The translations under genes were made by a program, and so were the position numbers. 64,000 nt of DNA, taken from assembly GCA_946615965.1 (NCBI GenBank), contig CAMOIC010000001.1, forward strand, positions 62,001-126,000, given 5' to 3'. Below, piece by piece: positions 55,031-63,219 of the stretch (positions are counted from its first letter, which is position 1; each line of letters opens with the position of its first letter). The DNA is from UBA3700 sp002372775. Lineage in GTDB: Bacteria > Bacillota > Clostridia > Christensenellales > UBA3700. The notes beneath the pieces were generated by a model that saw only the letters and a program-made list of their open reading frames with translations, searched no databases and had not been told where the DNA came from.

Positions 55031-55546
55031 TTATTTTTTTACAACTATTGGAACCAACATCATTGAGATTTCTCTACCTGTTATTGTTGGCTTTACGTCT
55101 ACTTGTGCTACATTTTGTAACATCTCAGCAAACTTATCCATATTTCTCATACCAAGTTCAGGTCTTGCGTTTTGTCTACCCTTAAGTCTTATTGAAACTT
55201 TAACCTTGTTACCTTCTTCAATGAACTTTGTAGCTTGCTTAGCTCTTGTGTTTAAGTCACCTACATCGATAACTGCAGAAAGCATAACTTCTTTAATCTT
55301 AACGACTTTTTGGTTCTTCTTATTTTCTTTTTCTCTCTTCATCATGTCATATTTATACTTTGAATAATCCATGATCTTACATACGAATGGTTCTACAGAA
55401 GAGCTCATTAAAACTAAGTCTTTGTTTTTCTCATCAGCAACAGCTTGAGCATTCTTAATTGGCATTACACCAAGTTGTGTACCGTCTTCGTCAATTAACT
55501 TAACTTCCTTTGTTCTAATTTGTTCGTTAATAAGTAGTTCTTTAAT
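55031..55546 (-). CDS. infC: Translation initiation factor IF-3, AUU start
   Basis: The first in-frame ATG (55465) would cut off the conserved N-terminal region. Upstream in frame the sequence encodes INEQIRTKEVKLIDEDGTQL, the standard IF-3 N-terminus. An ATT codon at 55544-55546 lies eight bases after a perfect AGGAGG. I take ATT as the start, giving 171 residues, the normal length. AUU is the known start in Escherichia coli infC and allows IF-3 to repress itself. The C-terminal half has EVMLSAVIDVGDLNTRAKQA and the VKVSIRLKGR block. Confidence 0.93.
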   Translation of the reverse strand: MKELLINEQIRTKEVKLIDEDGTQLGVMPIKNAQAVADEKNKDLVLMSSSVEPFVCKIMDYSKYKYDMMKREKENKKNQKVVKIKEVMLSAVIDVGDLNTRAKQATKFIEEGNKVKVSIRLKGRQNARPELGMRNMDKFAEMLQNVAQVDVKPTITGREISMMLVPIVVKK

Positions 55547-55560
55547 AAGTGTGTCCTCCT
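55544..55560 (-). promoter_or_regulatory. Strong Shine-Dalgarno with AUU start of infC
   Basis: AGGAGG at 55555-55560 and an ATT start at 55544-55546 are separated by eight bases. No ATG, GTG or TTG in this frame lies at a suitable distance. Confidence 0.88.
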
Positions 55561-55572
55561 GCCTTAAAGGCT

Positions 55573-55681
55573 AAAAAAATATGGGCAACAAAGTATACTT
55601 GTTGTCCATAGAAAATTACTAATTCTATATACCGTATCGAGCCCAATTGCTGACAGGTGAGACAAAGTCTACTTCATTTGC
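55573..55681 (-). ncRNA. infC leader with attenuator (L20-leader type)
   Basis: About 135 nt separate the promoter from infC. The region ends in an intrinsic-terminator hairpin (ATGG...CCAT, arms 55581-55609, one mismatch) followed by seven T residues, directly before the infC ribosome site. A terminator placed before infC-rpmI-rplT is the layout of the Firmicute L20 leader, where L20 binding promotes early termination. I did not fold the upstream antiterminator half. Confidence 0.75.
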
Positions 55682-55687
55682 ATTAGT

Positions 55688-55717
55688 ATAATAACAAACT
55701 CGTTTATATTATGTCAA
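55688..55717 (-). promoter_or_regulatory. Promoter of infC-rpmI-rplT
   Basis: A consensus TTGACA (55712-55717) and TATTAT (55688-55693) with an 18-bp spacer. Confidence 0.7.
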
Positions 55718-55756
55718 ACGAAAATAATCGTTATTTTATTAGGTATTTATATAATT

Positions 55757-55783
55757 ATGGGCCTGAAAAATAATCAAGCCCAT
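55757..55783 (-). terminator. Hairpin after thrS, probable terminator
   Basis: A 10-bp stem (ATGGGCTTGA / TCAGGCCCAT, one G-U) with a seven-base loop lies eight bases past the thrS stop. The following tract (AATTATATAAATA) lacks a U-run, so efficiency is doubtful. Confidence 0.55.
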
Positions 55784-55791
55784 TTATTTAA

Positions 55792-57720
55792 TTAATCTAG
55801 TTTAAATGTTGATACATCTTCATTTACACGTTTAACGAAAGCATCAAAATCCATCTTTCCTAAATCACCTTCGTTTCTACGTCTTACAGCAACAACATTT
55901 TCATCCATTTCTTTATCACCTACTACTAGGATATATGGAATCTTTTCCATTTGAGCTGATCTAATCTTATAACCAAGAGTTTCATTTCTTGTATCTGATT
56001 CTGCTCTAATACCAACAGCAGCAAGCTTTCTTACTAAATCGTTACAGTAATCAGCAGATCTATCTGTTAAAGCTAAGATCTTTGCTTGAACTGGAGCGCA
56101 CCATACTGGGAATGCACCAGCAAACTTTTCAATCATTAAAGCCATTGTTCTTTCATAGCAACCAATAGATGTTCTATGGATAATATAAGGTCTAACCTTT
56201 TCACCATTTTCATCAATATAGTACATATCAAATCTTTCAGCTTCGAACATATCTACTTGAATTGTGATTAATGTATCTTCTTTACCATATACATTCTTAA
56301 CTTGGATATCTAGCTTTGGTCCATAGAATGCAGCTTCACCAATACCTGTTGAATACTTAACGCCTAGGTGGTTAAGAAGATTTTCCATTGTAGATTCAGC
56401 CTTTGCCCAAACTTCTGGTTGTTGAATATACTTAACCTTATCATTTGGATCCCATCTTGAGAATCTATATGATACGTCATCAGCAAGACCTGTAATCTTT
56501 AACATGAATCTAGCAAGCTCTAAACATTGCTTGAATTCTTCTTCAAGTTGATCTGGTCTTAAAATTAAATGACCTTCTGAAATTGTGAATTGTCTTACAC
56601 GAATTAAACCATGCATTTCACCTGATGATTCATTTCTAAATAATGTAGATGTTTCACCATATCTGCAAGGTAAATCTTTATAAGATTTAAGGTCAGCTTT
56701 ATATACCATGTATTGGAATGGACATGTCATTGGACGAAGAGCATAAACTTCTTCATCTTTAGTTTCATCACCTAGAATAAACATACCATCTTGATAGTGA
56801 TCCCAGTGACCAGATAACTTATATAGGTCTGACTTTGCCATATAAGGAGTTTTTGTTCTCATATAGCCACGTCTTTCTTCTTCATCTTCAACGAATCTTG
56901 AAAGAATTTGGAATAACTTTTGTCCCTTTGGCATTAATAAAGGAAGGCCTTGTCCAATATATTCATTTGTTGTGAAGATCTTTAATTCTCTACCAAGTTT
57001 ATTATGGTCTCTCTTCTTAGCTTCTTCTTGCATTTGTAAGAAATCTGCTAAATCTTGTTTGTTATCAAAAGCTGTACCATAAATTCTTGTTAACATCTTA
57101 TTCTTTTCAGAACCTCTCCAGTAAGCACCTGTGATGCTTAATAGTTTGAAAGCCTTGATATAACCTGTTGATGGAATATGTGGACCTGCACATAAATCAA
57201 CAAAATCGCCTTGCTTATAGAATGAAATAACGGCATCTTCTGGAAGATCATTAATAAGTTCTACCTTATAATCTTCACCAAACTTCTTCATATAAGCAAT
57301 AGCTTCATCACGAGGAAGTTCAAATCTTTCCAATGGATAATTAGCCTTAATAATCTTCTTCATTTCTTGTTCGATAGCTTCAAGATTTTCAGTTGTAATT
57401 GGAGTCTTAAAATCAATATCATAATAGAAGCCATCGTCAATAGCTGGGCCAATAGCCAATTTAGATGTTGGATAAATTGTCTTAATTGCTTGAGCTAAAA
57501 TATGAGATGTAGTATGACGGTATAATTTTTTACCTTCCTTGTCTTGGAAAGTTACAAATTCGATTTCATGGTCTTTACCATCTAATTTTGAACGCATTTC
57601 TACAAGATTACCATCAACCTTGGCAGCTAAGGCGTTCTTAACTTCATTGTCCTTTGCAATTTCAAAAAGTGATGCTTCATTTGCATATTCTTTTTGAACA
57701 CCATTAATTTTAATAATCAT
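55792..57720 (-). CDS. thrS: Threonyl-tRNA synthetase
   Basis: The 642-residue ThrRS has a TGS domain, an editing domain with HTTSHILAQAIKTIYP, the class II core with the zinc-site cysteine in MTCPFQYMVYK and motif 2 in FRNESSGEMHGLIRVRQF, motif 3 in GCYERTMALMIEKFAGAFP, and an anticodon-binding domain. A T-box leader precedes it. A GGAGG ribosome site is present. Confidence 0.98.
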   Translation of the reverse strand: MIIKINGVQKEYANEASLFEIAKDNEVKNALAAKVDGNLVEMRSKLDGKDHEIEFVTFQDKEGKKLYRHTTSHILAQAIKTIYPTSKLAIGPAIDDGFYYDIDFKTPITTENLEAIEQEMKKIIKANYPLERFELPRDEAIAYMKKFGEDYKVELINDLPEDAVISFYKQGDFVDLCAGPHIPSTGYIKAFKLLSITGAYWRGSEKNKMLTRIYGTAFDNKQDLADFLQMQEEAKKRDHNKLGRELKIFTTNEYIGQGLPLLMPKGQKLFQILSRFVEDEEERRGYMRTKTPYMAKSDLYKLSGHWDHYQDGMFILGDETKDEEVYALRPMTCPFQYMVYKADLKSYKDLPCRYGETSTLFRNESSGEMHGLIRVRQFTISEGHLILRPDQLEEEFKQCLELARFMLKITGLADDVSYRFSRWDPNDKVKYIQQPEVWAKAESTMENLLNHLGVKYSTGIGEAAFYGPKLDIQVKNVYGKEDTLITIQVDMFEAERFDMYYIDENGEKVRPYIIHRTSIGCYERTMALMIEKFAGAFPVWCAPVQAKILALTDRSADYCNDLVRKLAAVGIRAESDTRNETLGYKIRSAQMEKIPYILVVGDKEMDENVVAVRRRNEGDLGKMDFDAFVKRVNEDVSTFKLD

Positions 57721-57741
57721 TTTTTTAATCCTCCAATATAT

Positions 57742-57964
57742 AAAAAAATCCTTATGCCTTGCGACATAAGGACGAAAATTTTCGCGGTTCCACCTTATTT
57801 ATAGATTTCTCTATCTCTTCATTTACATCTAACGCGATGCGACGGCTTTTTCAAGTGGTGGTACTATTATTAGTTATTTTACATCTTCTCAGCTACCGAT
57901 GTTCTCTGTATAAACTCGCTAATAAAGCTTGTCCTCTTGTGTGATTATTCACTTGCTATATGTA
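57742..57964 (-). ncRNA. T-box riboswitch controlling thrS
   Basis: On the minus strand the T-box core AAGGTGGAACCGCG lies at 57783-57796. It is followed by a terminator (GTCCTTATG / CATAAGGAT stem, seven T residues, 57742-57772) just before thrS. Upstream are stem I-like elements with AGAGAACATCGG and an ACC triplet in TACCACCACTTG, which would be a threonine specifier. Uncharged tRNA-Thr would stabilise antitermination and turn on thrS. Confidence 0.93.
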
Positions 57965-57970
57965 TTAACT

Positions 57971-57999
57971 ATTTTAATTATTCTTTTATAAAAAGTCAA
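57971..57999 (-). promoter_or_regulatory. Promoter of the thrS T-box transcript
   Basis: TTGACT (57994-57999) and TAAAAT (57971-57976) with a 17-bp spacer; transcription would start near 57964, at the 5' end of the T-box. Confidence 0.65.
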
Positions 58000-58014
58000 T
58001 CAAATCTTCATTAA

Positions 58015-59490
58015 CTACACTTGTGTCTCAAATATTGTTATATAAATTTCACTGCACGCATTGCCGTAAGTAACAGAATCCGTACCTGTATATCTAACTA
58101 CTGCTGTCAAATCGCCTAAAAGCACTGCCCATGTGTAAGTTTTTGTTCCATCTTCGTTTTGAACAATCTTTTCAAACTTTGTGGCTTTCTTTCCATCTTG
58201 TTTTACAAGATCCCAAGCATCAGCCTCTTCACACACAAGCAAGAAAGCTAATCTTGCATCTGCTGTTGTTTGATGATCAATTATTTCACACTCTGGAATT
58301 GAAGCATAAGATTGAACTCCACGACGGAATTTAATATATTTTTCATCTCTATACTTAAATTGCATATTTAGAGAAACTGGATTAATAAGAGTTGTTACAT
58401 AGTCATTATATTCATTAGCTTCGTATATTTGAACATTAGATCCAAATCCATATAGATCCTTATACCAGCCATATATTTTCATTAATGAATCATGTTCTGC
58501 GGTTGGATCATATACTTTATCTACTATTAATTCTTTTTGAGATTTGTATGAATTACCGCCAGTAACAGTTGGCGAACTAGCTTTAGATATATCATACATA
58601 TTTCCATAGATATCTGATTTTCTATTTAAATCTACGTTTAAGCTATTAATAGAAAACTCGAAATTAGTAATTAAATACTTTGCTAAAGATTTAAATACTT
58701 GTCTATCTAAAAGTGAAATCCAAGATTTTAATAAGTATTTAACACTTGAATGCGAACCTGTCATCTTATCAAATATAATAAACTCATTTTGCTCTTCAAC
58801 ACCGGATACTCCACTGTCTTCTACGACACCAGATTGACCTTCAATAATCTCGTTGGTATTAATTGTATATTCGGAATTATATTGTTCTGACAAGTTTAAA
58901 TCCTTGTTAAAAACTGAATATATCGAATAAGCATAACCGATACCATTTTTATCTAGATAAATCGTATTATTGAACACATCGCTATTCATAAATGAATAGA
59001 TAGCTACGCTTGCTAAATCATACTTCTTTACATCATCTAAAGCATAATCTTTATTTAGATATTTTACAGCAATGATTGTAGATTCTACTCCAAGGCCCTT
59101 AATATAAACACTTGAATCCAGTACAACATAATGTGTTAATTCATCGTTACTTAATGTACCATTTTCAAGCACATTATCTACGATTGATGTATAAACTGTT
59201 TCTGTTGAAACTGGATCATAATGCACTTCTATATCTACTTCTTTTTCGCGAACATGAACAGGATCGTCTTTATGAAGAGCAAATGCTATTGTTGAAACAC
59301 CAAAAACGAATAAAATAATAAGTGCTGAAATACCAGCAAAAATCATAGATTTTTTAGCTGATTTCTTATTGACATCTTTTTTAATTGCTTTAAAATCTAT
59401 CTCTGCCTTACAGCGTGGACAAGTAGTAGATGCTGCTTTTTTATCAACATCAATAATAATCTTTCCGCACTTTGGACACTTGATATTCAT
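58015..59490 (-). CDS. Zinc-ribbon membrane-anchored protein of unknown function
   Basis: The 491-residue protein begins with a four-cysteine zinc ribbon (C5, C8, C24, C27), a basic linker and one membrane helix (about 49-72). An extracellular region of about 415 residues follows, rich in Tyr, Ser, Asp and Asn. No enzyme motif was recognised. The zinc ribbon would be inside and the large domain outside, as in other clostridial zinc-ribbon surface proteins. A TGGAG ribosome site precedes the ATG. It stands alone between the thrS promoter and a terminator. Confidence 0.6.
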   Translation of the reverse strand: MNIKCPKCGKIIIDVDKKAASTTCPRCKAEIDFKAIKKDVNKKSAKKSMIFAGISALIILFVFGVSTIAFALHKDDPVHVREKEVDIEVHYDPVSTETVYTSIVDNVLENGTLSNDELTHYVVLDSSVYIKGLGVESTIIAVKYLNKDYALDDVKKYDLASVAIYSFMNSDVFNNTIYLDKNGIGYAYSIYSVFNKDLNLSEQYNSEYTINTNEIIEGQSGVVEDSGVSGVEEQNEFIIFDKMTGSHSSVKYLLKSWISLLDRQVFKSLAKYLITNFEFSINSLNVDLNRKSDIYGNMYDISKASSPTVTGGNSYKSQKELIVDKVYDPTAEHDSLMKIYGWYKDLYGFGSNVQIYEANEYNDYVTTLINPVSLNMQFKYRDEKYIKFRRGVQSYASIPECEIIDHQTTADARLAFLLVCEEADAWDLVKQDGKKATKFEKIVQNEDGTKTYTWAVLLGDLTAVVRYTGTDSVTYGNACSEIYITIFETQV

Positions 59491-59528
59491 TTAATTCTCC
59501 ACTTATTTAATTTTACTTATTTATATAT

Positions 59529-59565
59529 AAAAAAACAACCCCATAGGTCTTCACTTTAGGGGTTG
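59529..59565 (-). terminator. Terminator after the cytidylate-kinase-like gene
   Basis: A 7-bp G+C-rich stem (CAACCCC / GGGGTTG) with a long internal loop is followed by seven T residues on the minus strand. Confidence 0.8.
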
Positions 59566-59590
59566 AATGTAAATACTAAATAAAATATCA

Positions 59591-60178
59591 CTAATTAAAC
59601 ATATGTCTTGCGCAATCTGCAATTATTCTTGCACATTCTTCAACACTAAGAGCAGTAGATAAACATAGGTCATAATTTGCTGAGAATCCCCACTCTTCTT
59701 CTGTGTAATAGTTATAATAATTAGCACGACGTTTATCCATTTGGCGAAGCACTTTTTTCACCTTTTCTTGAGGAACTCCATAGTATTTAACAGCACGTTT
59801 TTCTCTTAATTCTTGAGGAGCAGATATAAATACATTTAATACGTTTTTATGGTCTCTTAAAATGTAATTTGAACATCTACCAACAACCACACAACTTTCT
59901 TCATTAGCTAGTTTTTCTATAGTTCTAAATTGCGCATTTGCTACAGATTGAGAAGGAGTTGAAACAACAAATGGATCTGCACCACCCATATATGAGAATA
60001 TGCCATCTCTTTTTTCATCATTATCTTTTATGAAACTCTCACAAAAGCCAAAGTCTTGTGCAACCTTAGATAACAATTCATTATCATAGAACTTAATACC
60101 TAACTCCTCTGCAACAAGTTTCCCAACATACCTGCCGCCTGAGCCATATTGTCTACCAATTGTAATAACATAATTCAT
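59591..60178 (-). CDS. Cytidylate kinase-like family protein
   Basis: The 195-residue P-loop protein begins with ITIGRQYGSGGRYVGKLVAEELGIKFYD, typical of the cytidylate-kinase-like family (PF13189). The usual P-loop lysine is replaced by Arg in the GSGGR motif, normal for this family. A RKVLRQMDKRRANYYNYYT segment in the C-terminal half fits the lid. The substrate is unknown and it is distinct from Cmk at 258. Its terminator and the lipoprotein gene upstream suggest a single-gene unit or a two-gene operon. Confidence 0.85.
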   Translation of the reverse strand: MNYVITIGRQYGSGGRYVGKLVAEELGIKFYDNELLSKVAQDFGFCESFIKDNDEKRDGIFSYMGGADPFVVSTPSQSVANAQFRTIEKLANEESCVVVGRCSNYILRDHKNVLNVFISAPQELREKRAVKYYGVPQEKVKKVLRQMDKRRANYYNYYTEEEWGFSANYDLCLSTALSVEECARIIADCARHMFN

Positions 60179-60223
60179 AAAAGTTTCCCCCTTCTATTTC
60201 TTAGATTATTATCTTAAGATAAT

Positions 60224-61144
60224 CTATGCTTTATTTTTCTCTTCCTCAGTCTTATTGTCTTTATCTAACAATTTTGCTTGTCCTTGTTTTTTATCTACTT
60301 TCTTTGGTGCTTTTTCAAAGAATTTTAATCCTTTCTTTTTCTTAACAAAGTATATAATTACTACAGCAATTACACCACCAACTAAAGCGAATGGGAATAC
60401 GTAAATTATAACAAATAGTAGTCCCTTTAAGAATCTACCAAATGCTTCCCAAGAACCGCTTACTGCACCTGTAAATTCACTAGCAAATGTTGGATCTTCT
60501 TCATAATAATTTTGGTTAAAATATACTCTTATTGTGCTATATTCTATTTGTTGATCTATATTGTTCTTTCTATATTCATATTTTGCAATTTCAGTTTCTA
60601 CTTCAGATAATGCTTTAGTAATTGATAATAATTCTTCCGTGTCTGTTGCAGTAGAAATCATATTATTATATGAAGTTCTTAAAGCATACAATGAATCTAA
60701 TTTCGCTTGAATATCATGGTAATTAAGTGTTACATCCTCTGATGTAACTTCAATATTACCTACACTTCCTTGTTGCTTTATTTCCTCTAAAAATGTTTGT
60801 AAACGAGAAGATTTAACACGATAAACAATATTTCCGCTTGTTTTATCTATACTTTGGCTATCTATCCATTCATCCTCTTGCAATTTTGAATTAATAGCAG
60901 TGATTGTTTTTTGAACATCATCTGTATAAACACTAACATAAGCTTTATAAATAATCTTTCTATTGCTTATTGCTGAACTTTGATAAACATCCGTAGATAC
61001 AGAAGTATTATTTGAACCAGAAGTAGGATTATAAGCATCTCCTGAGGAATTGCCAGCGTCACATCCTGTATAAACTAGCATAATAGCAATTAGTGAAACT
61101 AATACTAAAGCAATTAATAGTACACTTCTTTTAGTCTTATCCAT
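60224..61144 (-). CDS. DUF4349-domain lipoprotein
   Basis: The 306-residue protein has an N-terminal signal helix (about 7-27) ending LVYTGC, a loose lipobox (Tyr at -3). A Ser/Asn-rich spacer follows, then a DUF4349 domain (about 60-225) with RKIIYKAYVSVYTDD and a coiled coil containing EELLSITKALSEVETEIAKYEY. A C-terminal membrane helix (about 240-265) and a Lys-rich tail close it. The function is unknown. AAGGAG precedes the start. Confidence 0.82.
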   Translation of the reverse strand: MDKTKRSVLLIALVLVSLIAIMLVYTGCDAGNSSGDAYNPTSGSNNTSVSTDVYQSSAISNRKIIYKAYVSVYTDDVQKTITAINSKLQEDEWIDSQSIDKTSGNIVYRVKSSRLQTFLEEIKQQGSVGNIEVTSEDVTLNYHDIQAKLDSLYALRTSYNNMISTATDTEELLSITKALSEVETEIAKYEYRKNNIDQQIEYSTIRVYFNQNYYEEDPTFASEFTGAVSGSWEAFGRFLKGLLFVIIYVFPFALVGGVIAVVIIYFVKKKKGLKFFEKAPKKVDKKQGQAKLLDKDNKTEEEKNKA

Positions 61145-61213
61145 AATTAATTCTCCTTATCAACAACCCTTACAATTTAATGATAATTTACTTATCTTAA
61201 AATTACAATAAAG

Positions 61214-61241
61214 AAAAAAGAAGGAACCTTGCGATTCCTTC
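61214..61241 (-). terminator. Terminator of the ABC exporter operon
   Basis: A perfect 7-bp stem (GAAGGAA / TTCCTTC) with an eight-base loop and a TTTTTT tail lies about 22 nt past the stop of the second exporter gene. Confidence 0.9.
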
Positions 61242-61263
61242 AATACTTTGCAATTAATTATTA

Positions 61264-63219
61264 TTAATCTAATTCAAAAGCGCCTGTATATAATTGATAG
61301 TATTTACCCTTCTTTGCGATTAATTCACTATGGCTACCTTGTTCAATTATTCTACCTTGATCTAGAACGATAATTACATCAGCATTTTGGACTGTAGACA
61401 ATCTATGAGCAATTACAAATACTGTTCTACCTTCCATTAAAGCATCTGTACCTTTTTGAACTAAAGCTTCTGTTCTTGTATCAATAGAAGATGTAGCTTC
61501 GTCCATAATCATTACTGGAGCCTTAGATATAGCAGCTCTTGCGATAGATATTAATTGTCTTTGGCCTTGAGATAGATTTGTACCATCTGCTGTAAGCATT
61601 GTGTCATATCCTTCAGGAAGACGAGTAATAAAATCATGAGCATTTGCAATCTTTGCTGCTTCAATTATTTCTTCGTCAGTAGCATCAAGCTTACCAAATC
61701 TAATATTCTCTCTTACTGTGCCTGTAAATAAGTTTGTATCTTGCAATACAATACCTAATGATCTTCTTAAATCAGCCTTTTTTATCTTATTGATGTTGAT
61801 ATTATCATATCTAATCTTGCCATCAGCAATATCATAGAAACGGTTAATTAAGTTTGTAATTGTTGTCTTACCAGCACCAGTTGCACCTACAAAGGCAATC
61901 TTTTGACCTGGTTTTGCATCTATTGTTACATCATGAAGAACAATCTTATCTGGATTATAACCAAAATCCACATCAAATAATTGAATTAAACCTTCAAGCT
62001 TTGTATATGTGATTGAACCATCAGCTTTATGAGGATGCTTCCAAGCCCACTTGCCTGTTCTTGTTTCTGATTCTGTAATATTGCCATTTTCGTCGATATT
62101 AGCATTAACTAATGTAACATATCCTTCATCAGCTTCCTCTTTTTCATCCATTAATTCAAATATTCTAGCAGCACCAGCCATACCCATAACTACAGAGTTT
62201 ACTTGGTTGGCTGCATTCGCAATATTATGAGTAAATCCACGGCCAATTGTTAAGAATGCAATAACAGTACCAACAGTTAATTCATCAATACCCTTTAGTG
62301 ATACATTTGGTACATTAGCAATTACTAGAATAGAACCGACAAGAGCTAATAACACATAAATGATATTTCCTAAATTACCCATTGCTGGCATTAAGATATT
62401 TGCATAAGTATGAGCATTCTTCATATCTTGATAAAGTGCTTTATTTACACTATCAAAAGCCTTTAGAGCTTCTTCTTCGTGGTTGAACACTTTAACTACT
62501 TTTTGTCCATTCATCATTTCTTCAATAAAACCTTCTGTTTTACCAACAGAAATTTGTTGCTTTACGAAATACTTTGCAGATCTACCACCAATGCTCTTTG
62601 TAATAATAGACATAAATACAACGCCAAGACCAATTACAAATGTTAACCATAAACTATATGTAAACATAATAACGATTAGTGCTGAAACTGTAGCTACAGT
62701 ATTAATTAATTGTGGCATTGATTGAGATAGAAGTTGTCTTATAGCATCAACGTCGTTTGTGTAGTAACTCATTATGTCGCCATATTTATGAGTATCGAAA
62801 TACTTAATAGGTAGAGATTCCATATGATTAAACATATCTTCTCTTAAATGATGCAAATAGCCTTGAGTTACATATGCCATGATTTGTGTATAAACTGTAG
62901 AAGCGATTAAGCCAATAGAATATACAATAATCATCATTGTCATGTATTTCATAAGTGTTGGCATCATAGTTTCTAAAGCTTCGCTAGCAGCCATACCACC
63001 TTCCATATTTTTCATAGCTGGTGTTATACAATCATCTACTATAAATCTAATAAAGATTGAGTTTGAGAAACCACCTACGGCGCTAAGTAAGATAGAAATA
63101 CCTACTACTATCAATTCCCACTTGTAGTACTTGCCTACAGACTTTAGCAATCTAAATAGAGTTGCTCCCATATTGACTTTCTTTGTTGGATCAGTCATTT
63201 TACCTCTTGGTTGTGGCAT
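61264..63219 (-). CDS. ABC exporter subunit with intact ATPase site residues
   Basis: The 651-residue protein is a type IV ABC exporter half-transporter. Six membrane helices (about 35-340) are followed by an ATPase with GATGAGKT, the LSQGQ signature and IMDEATSSID, which keeps the catalytic glutamate. An insertion of about 45 residues between the membrane and ATPase parts contains a NGNITESETRTGKWAWKH segment. It pairs with the gene upstream, sharing a TAATG overlap. Such heterodimers (BmrCD/TM287-288 type) export drugs or peptides; the cargo is unknown. Confidence 0.92.
   Translation of the reverse strand: MPQPRGKMTDPTKKVNMGATLFRLLKSVGKYYKWELIVVGISILLSAVGGFSNSIFIRFIVDDCITPAMKNMEGGMAASEALETMMPTLMKYMTMMIIVYSIGLIASTVYTQIMAYVTQGYLHHLREDMFNHMESLPIKYFDTHKYGDIMSYYTNDVDAIRQLLSQSMPQLINTVATVSALIVIMFTYSLWLTFVIGLGVVFMSIITKSIGGRSAKYFVKQQISVGKTEGFIEEMMNGQKVVKVFNHEEEALKAFDSVNKALYQDMKNAHTYANILMPAMGNLGNIIYVLLALVGSILVIANVPNVSLKGIDELTVGTVIAFLTIGRGFTHNIANAANQVNSVVMGMAGAARIFELMDEKEEADEGYVTLVNANIDENGNITESETRTGKWAWKHPHKADGSITYTKLEGLIQLFDVDFGYNPDKIVLHDVTIDAKPGQKIAFVGATGAGKTTITNLINRFYDIADGKIRYDNININKIKKADLRRSLGIVLQDTNLFTGTVRENIRFGKLDATDEEIIEAAKIANAHDFITRLPEGYDTMLTADGTNLSQGQRQLISIARAAISKAPVMIMDEATSSIDTRTEALVQKGTDALMEGRTVFVIAHRLSTVQNADVIIVLDQGRIIEQGSHSELIAKKGKYYQLYTGAFELD

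Noticed and set aside
55031..55465. infC starting at the first ATG (55465)
   Set aside because: It would lose the conserved IF-3 N-terminal block and leave a perfect AGGAGG unused; the AUU start explains both.
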